Shown here piece after piece: positions 23,218 through 34,039 of a DNA stretch of 64,000 bases. The translations under genes were made by a program, and so were the position numbers. The stretch lies in assembly GCA_002914845.1 (NCBI GenBank), contig JXTC01000194.1, positions 101,578 to 165,577 of the forward strand, given 5' to 3'. Position 1 is the first letter of the stretch; the number at the start of each line of letters is the position of its first letter. Below the pieces are notes generated by a model. It was not told the origin of the DNA. It saw nothing but the letters and a program-made list of their open reading frames with translations, and ran no database searches. The stretch comes from Trema orientale. Lineage: Eukaryota; Streptophyta; Magnoliopsida; Rosales; Cannabaceae.

Positions 23218-24888
23218 TTAGAGAGCGCCAAATCGCCTCCCGCATGCCACACTGTGGTCCACTATCTTCTTCATATCATATTTGTACTGAAATCCCATCT
23301 TGATCAGCTTTGTGAAATCATATTCAGTTCCTATCTCTGGTCCTTCCAAGAATCTGTAATTAACTCACCAACGTTAATTACCATATACATATTTGAACTT
23401 AATCATACATAGTAGGTATTCAAGGTTACAAGTATAACTTATACCAAGCATGGTCAGTTCCTATTTCCGAAAATTTGGGGCATTAAGAAGAGTATTTATT
23501 TAGATCAAGTGTTAGTAGATCATTATGAGACTTACTCTTTTGCAATCTTGTATTCGGGATAATATTCTTGGAAGAATAATCCAATTCCTTTCACATTTAG
23601 GATTGGAAGCTGCACAAAAGAATCTACCTCTCATAGATGGTCTCTCCATGCAAAATAGATGTGCATGACAATAATCTTCAATGTGTACAAGCGGGACCGA
23701 ACCACTAATTTCTTCCAATAGTTTTAACGAATTATACCAATATACATTCCCCCTAAGCTGTGAAAAAATAACTTCTACAGTCAAGGGCAGGTATGGAAGC
23801 AAAGTTTCTCCTCCAACTAGGCCAAAACAAAGTGTCACCACTTCAAGTTCACCATTATATTTTTCGTTGTAGCTCAAAACTGCTTTCTCTGCTAATGTCT
23901 TTGATCTGGTATATCCCTTGTGACACATAATTCCAAACAACAAAAGAAAAGTTATAAGAATCAATCACTAAAAGTATACATTAAAAAATTAATTATAAAG
24001 GATTTATGTGGTGGTGAACATTAAACCATATCAGAACCAATCGACAGTATGCGACATAATCCCAAAAGTCCTAAAATGTGACTATAAGAGCAGAGTTATA
24101 AAGAAGTACCAAAGTAAAATCAGTGCCATGAGTAAATGAATGGTCAAGGGGAGTCCAACAAGACTCATCTACATAGGACCTGAGTCCAACTCCGTCCTCT
24201 GTCAGCTGCGACGACGCCATGATACTTGCGGTGCAGTAGATGAGCCGCTCGACGGTTCCTGATCTGATGCAGGACTCAGCGATAAGCCTTGCCCCAGCAA
24301 CGGCAGCTTCGGCGGTGTCTTTGTACTGTTGTTTTATAATTTAATCATATCAAGACCGTTCGATTAATGTCTAAATCACTAATTTTATTCCTACTCAATA
24401 TGATCACTATATCTGAGAAATGTTACTAGATACTACAATGTTAAACATTGATCAAGAACTAAGAGAAATTGACCTGAGAGTTTTGAATGTCGTGGAGCAT
24501 TGGAGTTGCCACGTGGAAGACAAAATCACACCCTTTTATTGCAGCATCGAACTCTATTGCGTTGTATATATATATCAGCTTGAAATAGCACCAGTTTGTC
24601 TTCTGCGTTTGGGAGAGACGTCAAAAGACCTACTTTCGATGCATTCTCTGTAACGTTAATATAGAAACCTTACGATGGTTAGTACTAATATATACAAATA
24701 GACACATACACTGACACACACCATATATATATATATATAGAGAGAGGGAGAGAGAGAAGAAAGAGACCTAAGTTTCTGAGAGTCGCATGCACAGTATGAC
24801 CATTCTCGAGGAGCTTTCTAACGAGCCAAGAACCAATATATCCAGAAGCCCCGGTGACACAAACTCGGCTGTTTTGGTTCCTCTTCAT
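23218..24888 (-). pseudogene. Anthocyanidin-reductase/DFR-like reductase, broken by two indels
   Basis: Five exons in transcript order: 24768-24888, 24474-24647, 24110-24325, 23536-23916 and 23218-23353. All junctions are GT-AG, and similarity is continuous with NAD(P)-dependent short-chain reductases of the anthocyanidin reductase/dihydroflavonol reductase group. Visible motifs are the Rossmann loop [29 protein letters not shown], the YTRSKTLAEK catalytic Tyr-x-x-x-Lys region and VHIEDYCHAHLFCME. Two faults break it. In exon 2 the codons for ADIYN contain an 11-base AT run where 7 bases keep the frame (+4), and a stop follows within about 20 codons. In exon 4 an extra base near 23589-23591 shifts the frame after NPKCE. 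Undoing both would give 340 codons, a normal length. It is either a recent pseudogene or carries assembly errors at two simple-sequence sites. Confidence 0.8.
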
Positions 24889-24946
24889 GATTGTTATTCT
24901 TTCTAGAATTCAAAATATGTTGAAACTATAGTGAAATACCTTGTGC

Positions 24947-25371
24947 TTGTTATATGTATATGGTTGCTAATTCAGTAGGTTTTTTTTTTTTTTTTTACTT
25001 ATGTGTAGGTATTTTTCTTTTTTTGCTGTGAGATCATCATTTAATGGTGATCTAACGGTTATAATAAGACAAAAAGACGTGCATCATTAATACTTTTTCT
25101 CTCTATTACTTTTTAATATAAAAAAATGTGCATGATAAATTTTCATTAGCCAAAATAATACCTAGGCATAAGTACTTGTTATATATATATATATGGTTGT
25201 CAATTCAGTAGGTATTTTTTTTTAGCTGTTAGATCATCTTCTAATGGTGATCCAACGGCTATAATAAGGCGAAAAGACGTGCATTATTAATACTTTTTTT
25301 CTCTATTACTTTTTAATATAAAAAAATGTGCATGATAAATTTTCATTGGCCAAAATAATACCTAAGCAGGT
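24947..25371. repeat. 229-bp tandem duplication upstream of the reductase pseudogene
   Basis: Copies start at 24947 and 25176 with TTGTTATAT. Both contain ATTCAGTAGGT, a T run, a GATC...TAATGGTGATC segment, AAAAGACGTGCAT and CATGATAAATTTTCATT. The second copy ends near 25371. The pair begins about 60 bp upstream of the reductase ATG, so it may include its promoter. Confidence 0.85.
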
Positions 25372-26482
25372 AAAAAAAAAAATCCCTACTGGATTGGTGC
25401 CCTATATATATATATATGCTGCATATCTATAGGCCATAAAGTGCTCATTTTCATGACTAGTCGTGGCAGCAAGGAAAGTGTTATCACACTTTTCTTGCCA
25501 AAAGAATTTGACACGTCGCAACAAAACCGCACAAGATAGGATGTGAGCTCCACCAGTGGACCCACACCTAGGAGGCTAGGACCTATATCAATGCTCTTTC
25601 TTGCCCATTCGTGGAGTTCATGGGCAAATGAGGTTTGTCCTATACAAAATCTACTTTGCATGGAATTCAATGGATGGTCTCTGAACGACCTTGAGGGTCA
25701 GAATGGCTATGAATTCTGGTCACCGGTCAAGCTGTGACCTCACCAGTCTCAAATGGCATTACCTAGAAAAGTTTGAGAGTTGTCTACAAACTACTCCTTA
25801 GTTAAATAATCGTTGCAAATAGAACTCTAATACAAGAACATGCAAATGTTCCATTGAAAACTCGGAAATTTAAAGCCTTTCTTTACCAAATCAAGATAAC
25901 TTGGAAAATTATTGGTCGAATGAGATTTGAACAAGGGATGATTTTGCCATTTATTGATTTTCGGAAATAGAAAATTCGAACCTCAATTCTAAACATAAAA
26001 AATAGGTGTAATTGTCAATCAAACTAAACATCCGACCACCATTCAGTTTCAAAAAAAAAAAAAAGACGTCTCCAGGAATGCAAGTGGTTGATGACGCCAA
26101 AATTCCTTCGCTTTCCTTGATTAAAAAAAATAAAAAATTTCACCCGCATGTATAGAGGAATCGATATAACTTGGATGGTATGTTCAGTCATTAGTTATGC
26201 AATTCTTTGTTGACAGTCAATGATGGTCAGTTGCAACAAAAAGACATTCCAGCCAACCGGGGAAAATATGTAACGAAAAGAGACCAATGCCATTACAACT
26301 TGAACAAGTATAACAATTATCTATGATCTAAGAGTTCCCATAATACGGTTTATGCACTTCAGAAAAGCCTAATATGTGTACAAGTCGGCTAACACAATGG
26401 CATTTAAACCATTGTTTCTAACCATATAAACATACATGGTAAGGCCACAGCAACAGCATGCCAAAGAGACAACTCAAGCGAC
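25372..26482. other. Intergenic between reductase pseudogene and SEH1
   Basis: Contains a short hairpin (25465-25499) and A runs near 26048. No coding sequence recognised. The last part is likely the SEH1 3' untranslated region. Confidence 0.5.
25465..25499. other. Perfect-arm hairpin
   Basis: GGCAGCAAGGAAAGTGT and ACACTTTTCTTGCC flank TATC, forming a stem of about 14-16 bp with one bulge. It stands in spacer DNA with no gene overlap. Confidence 0.5.
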
Positions 26483-29400
26483 TTAAGTGGTGGGTTCAAA
26501 TGTAGCCTGTTCATGCCAAACACCGCTCAAGTTTGACTGCCACAACCTGACCACTCCATCGCTTCCTGTGGTTGCCAAGGTCATTCCACTCATATCCCAT
26601 TCCATCTGCCACACCTGATCTCAGAAGAAAGACACTTTATCCAATAAGCTACCACCATTGTAAGACTAAGGTTAAAGCAAACAAAACTGTCCAGGAAGCT
26701 CTGCTTGCCATTATCTCAAGAACCATTCTCTCAAATTTCATTTAAGCTCTCACAATAACAATGTTTTATCCACTACACATGTATGTTTCACACAAACATA
26801 TACATTTTGTCTGTAGGTATCAGGTAGGGAAAGTGTTGTCAAAACCTTGACGTGAAAGTAAGGAATTGTGCTTCAAAGTGAAATAAAATTAAAACGAAAA
26901 GATGTTTTGCTCCGTAACATTCATTACATGGTCTCCTTAGTAGCATATGTGGTCAGTAAGTCAATTACTATATTAATCATCATCCTGAATGAAGCAAAGT
27001 AAAATTATGTTTACCTCGCCTCCGTGACCAGAAAGCCATGCAACTTGCTCCACCGAGAGCCTTCCATCTGTATCAGGGTTCAATCCAAGATGCCATAGTG
27101 CAATTCCCTCGTGGGTGGCCACAGCAATTATCTCATATGGCCTTTTTTTTTAAAAAAAGAAAATAAAATAAAAAGGTTAATGCGAATATAAAATGGCTTC
27201 ACTTATCATTTCCTTTTACCAAATGAAATTAGAAGAAGAATAAACAGGACTCGGGACATTGCAGAGTCTAAATCTATTTGTTTCATAATGAGCACATGAT
27301 GCTGGAAAGCCCAAAAGAAAAAAGAAGGGAGGCGGACAGAACTTTTGATGTCCATACTACGTAATTATGAATTATACCATTTATTACCTTCCAATATTTG
27401 GTGCCCATGCAACAGAATAGACCTGATCACCCTTCTTTCCAGGCAAAGCCAATTCTGCAACTGGAAGCCATCTTTGATGAGCTTGATCAAACTCCCATAC
27501 CTGTAAGAAAGTATAACGAGATTAACTGTGAATCGCTAAAAACTTTTGACAGCTAGTTCATATACTCAAACTTATGCAACCAAAAAAAGCCAGAGATCTT
27601 TTGTTTGCAAAACATTAGTGGATCACCATTTGAAAAGAAAACAACTCTACGGAAGATTACAAGGGCATCTTTTGAGAGAGGGTGGGGCATAAAAATGCAT
27701 TTAGGTGGTGCTCCAGGAAAGATTGGAAGAAGAAGTTAAGGTCATCGAACAAAGACGTGAAGTCGGGACTACAGAAGAATATTGTTAGGCACTAAAATCA
27801 TGCATGTACAAAAAAGAGGAAAGAAAAGGTGGAAAGGGAAGGGAGGTTGAGAGAAACCAGGTGCATTTAAAGAAGAAAAGGGCCTGAACTAGATAGTTTA
27901 GCGGCTGCAGCTACTATACACAAGCTATTACAGGAAGCTAACAGAGGCAAACGAGAGCATACCTTGGAGGAATTAAGTTGTGCTGTATCCGAATTGAAAC
28001 CCAAAACAAAACTTGATTCCTGGCTTTCACCTCTTTGCGGATTCCATGAAATAGAAGCAGACAAACACGAGGCTTTGCCCAAAGTAGATACTGAGTCACT
28101 GACATTCTGGAATTCAGCCTGGCCAAAATGAATAATTCAGCAGATGTTAACTTTTTTCCCCCCTCTCCTTTGTTGTGAATAACAGTCTAATAATTGCTAG
28201 AAAATCATACAAGCCAATACAGAGACATAAATTTCTCAGAACAAACAACAACTTGGTATAAGGCTTGCAGATATTTTTGGTACTATTTTGTCAAGTGTAT
28301 AAGCCGAATTCAAGGAAAAATTGCCCAGCATGTATAAAATTAATATAACTAAAAATTCCAAGAAGAAAATATTCGTTGAAACTGAAATTGGTAATTCACC
28401 TGAAGTTGCCAGTTCTTCAGTTCCAAGGGATCTAAGAGCTCATAGACTTTGATATGCCCATCTGAATAAGCAGCAACCTATAAATGATTGTTCAGAGAAC
28501 GGCAAAAAAAAAAAAAACTCTCGAGCAATATTAAATTGTGAACTATACAATATGGCTGTACTGCAGAGCAACAAAGCAGCTTCACAGGAAAAGAATACAA
28601 CACATGACAGTAATGATCGCATAAAGAGGTTTGTAAAGTTTTGTTCTCACACGAAAAATAGTAATTTGCAGAACATATGGAATGGCATCTCTACGAAAGA
28701 TACAATCAAAAAGACATGAAAAGCTAACTGTACATACAAAATGATAATAAAACAGCAGCCAAGCATCAGTAGTCACTCATCAATTTAGTGCTAGAAGCAA
28801 GTGGAACAAGTTGGAAGTAGATCAAAAAGTAACATCTTTCTTTAACCTCACCATCTTTAAGCCAGATTGGGTAACTCCGAATTGGATATCCAGCACTTGA
28901 GACGAATTGCTTTTAAAGCTTTTGCAAAGCTTCCACTTAAGGGGTTGTGCATCTAGAATACAATAACAGATAGCCGATAATAATGAGGATCGTTTTAAAT
29001 ATTAAACTTTTCCTAAAAATAACCTAGAATTAATCTAGTTTTAAGGTAAAACACTTCTGCATCCATTAAAACAGAAATGCAACTTTTATAAAACCCAAGA
29101 CGGAGTCTTGAAATGGGCAAGCATTGCTTACGAAGTTAAGGTCAGATGGTAAATCCAATAAATACCTTCTACAACCTCCTCCCACAACAACACCATTCCA
29201 TCCGAACAAACACATGCCACTGCATCACCATATTCCGGAGGAAGCCAAACAACCTTGACAATTCCAGTGTCATGTACCTAAAACAGATAAGTATCAAAGA
29301 TATAAACAACTATGATTAAAACCCACACACATTTTCCGCTTCCATGTGTCACTAATCCACAAGGATATTGCAATCATAAGCTATTGAGAACATAATAGAG

Positions 29401-30018
29401 AGTATACACAGGCCTAGAAGACTTACATAGATCAGAAGGGTCCAACAAATAAACTCAATGTCAAGTCAATTGGATGATTACAGCTATTTTAGTCCCAAAT
29501 GCTTTAATGCCCAACATGAATTACATTACAAAGCAACCCAAATCTCCATCAAAAATCCAACTTCCAATTATTATTACCCAAAAGTTACCTACTTAGTAAC
29601 TTAAATTTATGACTTCCAAAACCAAAACCCAAATCTATTTGACCCAAAAGAGGCATATTACTTTCAATTGACACTGCTTTAAGGAATAAAGTATTTAAAA
29701 TCTAATATTCACACCCAATGAAAAAAAAAAAAAAATGGGGGAGCTTTATGCGTATTACACATTCAATGGAATCAGATGAATATGGAACCCCTAAAAAAAA
29801 AAAAAGGAGGGAGAGAAAGTGAAGGAGTTGGCAATGGCGGAAAACAGTAGGATACTAACCCTAGATTTGGAAGAGCAGGTGAAGGAAGAGGAAGCTGGGA
29901 ACCGCGAGTCGAAGATAGAGAGGGAGCCATCGATGGAAGCAGCAGCTAATCTCTGGCCGGAGTAGTTCCAGGAGGAGCAGGTTGTGCCTTTCTCCAACTC
30001 CACCAAAGACTTCTCCAT
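26483..30018 (-). CDS. SEH1: Nucleoporin SEH1 (WD40 protein)
   Basis: Eight exons in transcript order: 29860-30018, 29166-29277, 28852-28952, 28400-28477, 27963-28118, 27388-27500, 27015-27141, 26483-26614. They sum to 978 nt, 325 residues, the usual length of plant SEH1 (Arabidopsis 326). Recognisable stretches are GTTCSSWNYSGQRLAAASID, VKVVWLPPEYGDAVACVCSD, SSQVLDIQFGV, LDPLELKNWQLQAEFQNV, SVAWAPNIGRPYEIIAVATH and EVWQMEWDMSGMTLATTGSD, forming WD40 blades. SEH1 belongs to the Nup107-160 scaffold of the nuclear pore; in other eukaryotes it also serves in the GATOR2/SEA complex. The exon 7 acceptor is unusual: a run of nine or so A stands directly before the AG, with the pyrimidine tract further upstream. 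No lesion seen. Confidence 0.95.
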
Positions 30019-30222
30019 GTCCGTACACTCACTCCCCTCAAATCAAGAGCAACTCTGATCTGTTATGTTATGTTGCTGCCACAACACAACACAACACTCT
30101 CCGATGAGTATGGTGGAAGGAGAGCTTAAACCTCTTCCTAGGGTTCTGGGTGACGTGGCAATTGGCTCTGCCACGTCAATTGCCACCTGAGCTGTGGCTC
30201 TCACTCTTTTTTTTTTTTTTTT

Positions 30223-30375
30223 AGAATAATGCTATAAGGCTCAACACCACAGTGTCAGTCTATAATTACAATTCTAGGTCTATATGGGACCCAGTTTATT
30301 AATTAAATTATCCAATGACAGACAAATATGTCATTATGGTGCTGGGCACCGCTGGTACTCCATAACATTACTCTT
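30223..30375 (-). mobile_element. MITE, family shared with 63514-63874
   Basis: Read against the reverse complement of the right-end copies, this block shares GAATAATGCTATAAGGC at one end, the middle phrase GTTTATTAATTAAATTATCC, and GGTGCTGGGCACC near the other end, then a degraded TIR (CATAACATTACTC). About 150 bp, non-coding, just upstream of SEH1. Confidence 0.75.
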
Positions 30376-30439
30376 TTTTATGAAAATTGAAATGGGGATT
30401 ATAGCAAAATGACAGAATTTTAGGCCTATTTTAAATAAA

Positions 30440-30641
30440 AGATAATGCTTGAGGTATTAATTTTTGTACTAAATTTTTAATACCAATACATGTGGTATGT
30501 GATTTGTCACTAGTTAATTGGTGATAATGTTTAATCTATTTGTGGTGCGTATTAACACATCAATTAGACGGTGACAACTTATATGCTACATGTATTGGTA
30601 CAAAAAATTTGGTATAAAATTTGAGATATTTAGTATTATCC
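30440..30641. mobile_element. Palindromic MITE, family P copy 1
   Basis: Begins GATAATGCTTGAGGTATTAA and ends TTTGAGATATTTAGTATTATCC. The arms pair over about 70 bp through ACCAATACATGT and GTGAC...GTCAC. Related copies lie at 38728-38933 and 47560-47762, all with the hallmark ACCAA(T/C)ACAT...TTGTCA(C/T). Confidence 0.75.
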
Positions 30642-31939
30642 TTAAATAAATATAAAAGTTTCAAATATTTAGCAAAATGACTAGTATATCAATAGATTAT
30701 TAGTTGTAAATTATGATTTACCCACTATTAAGTAGATAGATGTGCCAAATGTAATAAAATACATAATATTCAGCTATATAAAAAAAATACATTTATTAAA
30801 ATGAAATGTAAAAAATTCGCTTACTATAAATTCTCACTAAAAACGTCTATTTGCCTTTGATATCATGTTATATTGGATTATAATTTTTTTGTTAACATAT
30901 TATGGTCTCTAAATTATAGTAATTGCACCATTTTTTCCCCCCTAATATTCAACTTAGATAGTGTACTATATTGAAATTTGATAGTGTTGCATCATTGGGC
31001 ATTTTATTTAAAAATTGTTAATGCAGGATTATATGAGATAGGTTCCAAGCATATGGGTTATTTATTTAATTGGTGAATTAAAATATACTATAAACAAGTT
31101 ATAATATTCACCGATTATAAAGTGGCAAATCCCATGCTACGTTATATAATATTAAAATATAGGATATGAGATGAGATAATTTGGATTATCTTTTTTTAAA
31201 AAAATTGTCAAATTGAAAAGTTTTTAACAATTTAAATTATAATGATTGCTTCATGAATAACGAGTGATTTAAATTGAAAATTTAGGCGCTAAAGTAATGC
31301 AAAAGGAAAAACTAAATACCAACATTGTTTACAGTAACTATTATTTTAGTTCAAAAAGACTTTCAGGTTTTTAACGTTTTAAGGAAAATGGCAAACTTCA
31401 CCAATGATCTCCAAAATAATGGCATTTGTATTATCTTAGCTGTAGAATTGTGATTTTCGTACTATTTTAATCCTAGGTTTATATATCTACTTTATCATAT
31501 ATGACTTGACCATTATGCTTTTTAAATTTGACCATTTTTTGACAAGACTCATGTTGCAATAGTAACAAAGTTCGGTGTCCTATCTAATTTTAAAATTCAA
31601 GAATCAAAATTCATCAAAGAAAAAAGGAAAAAAAAAGAAAAAAAAATCAAAGTGGTACAATGTATAATGATTATTTCCGGATATCTAATTTTTGCATCGA
31701 GCAATCTTTTGCTCACGTAGTATAGAGGTCGTGTATATTTTTTTCTTCTCGAATCAATGTAGTACTTTTCGCATATTTTGAAACTGAGATATAAGAACTA
31801 CTTCTCTCTGGGTTTTGGCTTTGATAAGAGTGGAGGAGATCCCAAGTGTTTCTTTAGTTCTTGGAACGCTTACTCGCATTTCTTAGTTCACTCAAGTTTT
31901 TTTTATCATTTCAGTACTTCGAAGAATAGTTGATATTTA
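30642..31939. other. AT-rich intergenic, no gene seen
   Basis: Long AT-rich stretch between a MITE and the Gypsy relic. A segment at about 31020-31140 (TTGGTGAATTAAAATATACTAT, CACCGATTATAAAGTGGCA) resembles family P MITE interiors but is too decayed to delimit. Confidence 0.5.
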
Positions 31940-32945
31940 TTAGTCGATCTAGATATAAATCGACTTAATAGGGCCACTCTTCTCGCCAGACTTTGCATAT
32001 CTTTCGGCTTGTGATGTGATTGCATGTCAATTAGTACTTGGATCTTCTAAGGATTAGCTTTAATACCTCGCTGATTGACCATGAAACTAAGAAATTTTCC
32101 AGATCCTACTCCAAACGCACACTTCTGGGGGTCTAACTTCATCTAATACTTTCGAAGAATCTTGTCTCATCAAGATGTGTGACATGATCAACAGTTTCTT
32201 TCGATTTTACCAACATATCATCGATATACACCTCCATTATCTTGCCAATTTATTTTGCAAACATCATATTAATACGCCGTTGATAAGTTGTTCTCATATT
32301 GATAAGTCCGAATGGCATTTTCTTATAACAATATAGTCTCTGATCTGTAATGAACGAGGTATGCTCCTCATCAAGCTCATATATGGGAATTTGATTATAT
32401 CCAAAATATGCATCTATAAAGCTTAGCAATTCACATCTAGACATTACATCTACAAGCTGATCGATACTTGGAAGTGAAAAACTGTCTTTTGGGCACGCTT
32501 TATTAAGATCTGTGAAATCAATACATGTCCTCCACTTTCCATTGCGTTTCTTCACCAAAATTAGATTTACGAGCCAGTTTGGGTAAAAAGATTCCCTAAT
32601 GAATCCAATCTCGAGCAATTTCTTGACCTCTTCTTTCAATGCAACGTAGCGTTATGGATCTATCATCATTCTCTTCTATCGCACGAGTTTCTTCGTCGTA
32701 TCAATTGAATTAATCTCCACTATATCTGAATGTTGCCATGCGAAGACATCTAGATTCGTTTTTAGGAATGCGACCAACTCAATTTGCACGGGTTCTTGGA
32801 GCTTTACTCTAATTTTTAGCACTTTCGAAGACTCATCTATTGATAAATCTTCTAAGTCTTCGATTGGTCCAATCTTGACTTCTTCATCGATCTCTCGTTG
32901 GTCGAGGTCTTCGATTGACGTTTTGCCTAATGTTTCCTTTTGCTA
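31940..32945 (-). mobile_element. Ty3/Gypsy reverse-transcriptase relic
   Basis: The minus strand encodes an RT core: EVKKLLEIGFIRE, a WLVNLILVKKRNGKWRTCID stretch, DFTDLNKACPKDSFSLPSID, LLSFIDAYFGYNQIP, HTSFITD, KKMPFGLIN, then VYIDDMLVKSKE with the YxDD catalytic motif at about 32220. The frame then changes near 32165 and continues as KLDPQKCAFG-like and VNQRGI-like pieces. Upstream (32640-32945) is the degraded linker before RT (VFAWQHSDIVEI). Two in-frame stops lie in the linker and more follow the core. Protease, RNase H and integrase were not recognised and no LTRs are visible. The fragment is dead. Confidence 0.85.
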
Positions 32946-34039
32946 TTGGACCATCATCGTACGAGGTGTTATTTCTCGTGTAGCGAGCTTCAGAGAATTG
33001 TTATAACAAGATCGCACATCATACTGGTTGCCTTGCTTTATTTGCTCCAGCCTCCGAAATTGTTCCTACTGATTAGTGACCGCATAGATGTGATCATACA
33101 AGTTGTTTATTACTTTATGTTATTTTATTTTTCATTTTCTTCGAAGCCAGTAAACAATAATATTCTTTAGTTTAGACGAAATGCTTTATATATCACGAGA
33201 AAAATTAAAAATATGTATTAAAAAAAAATCATGCTTCGAATTTAGACAAAATGCTTGATATATCTATACAGTTTTTCTAAAGAACAAAACCATTATGTTG
33301 AATTGGCAAATCAATATTAATATTATCATTTTATCTAATTTGATCAAAATTAACTTATAAAATGACTGAATTTCCTTACTCTAAAGTTGTAATTAAACAA
33401 ATAATAACTACAAAACTTGTAAACAGTGGTAGGTGATTTTTTTTTTTTTTTTAAGATTTAATGAGGAAAACTATTAAAATTTTCCCCTTCTTTTTAGTTG
33501 ATTAATGAAATCGGTAGTAGCAAAGTCAAGCATGAAATCTTTGGTACAAGATTTTGCTAAAATTTTGTCTAAACGACAGGTCGCTCTCTAATAATATCTC
33601 TCCTTCGAAAAGAAGACGACATGCAAATGATGACTTCAGTTAGTTGTCGTGATGAAACAATGTGTCGTTTATTCAGTTGAAATTCAGAAAAACGACATGT
33701 AATTTTTGTCATATAGGTTTAAAAACAACACAATTTTTTTGGGTCACAAATTGGGGAAAATGGCACATCTAATTAAAATTATTTTTATAATAATAATAAT
33801 AATAAAGTTCTTACAATACTCTTATAATCAACACATGAAGCTAAAATATCTTAAGAAAGATTTCGTACGTCAAATCCATGATCTATATAAATATAGAAAC
33901 AGAAACCATTTTATTCCAAATTACGAAAACATTAATAACATTCCATAAGTCTACCTTTTTTTTTTCCAAAGACTGGAACGAAACAACAAGACCACAAACT
34001 TTATATTATTTCCCATATCATACTATACCAATTAATTAA
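32946..34039. other. Intergenic 3' to the UGT gene
   Basis: AT-rich spacer. A TAA microsatellite lies near 33790-33806 and TTAAT repeats at 34031-34045. No gene seen. Confidence 0.5.
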
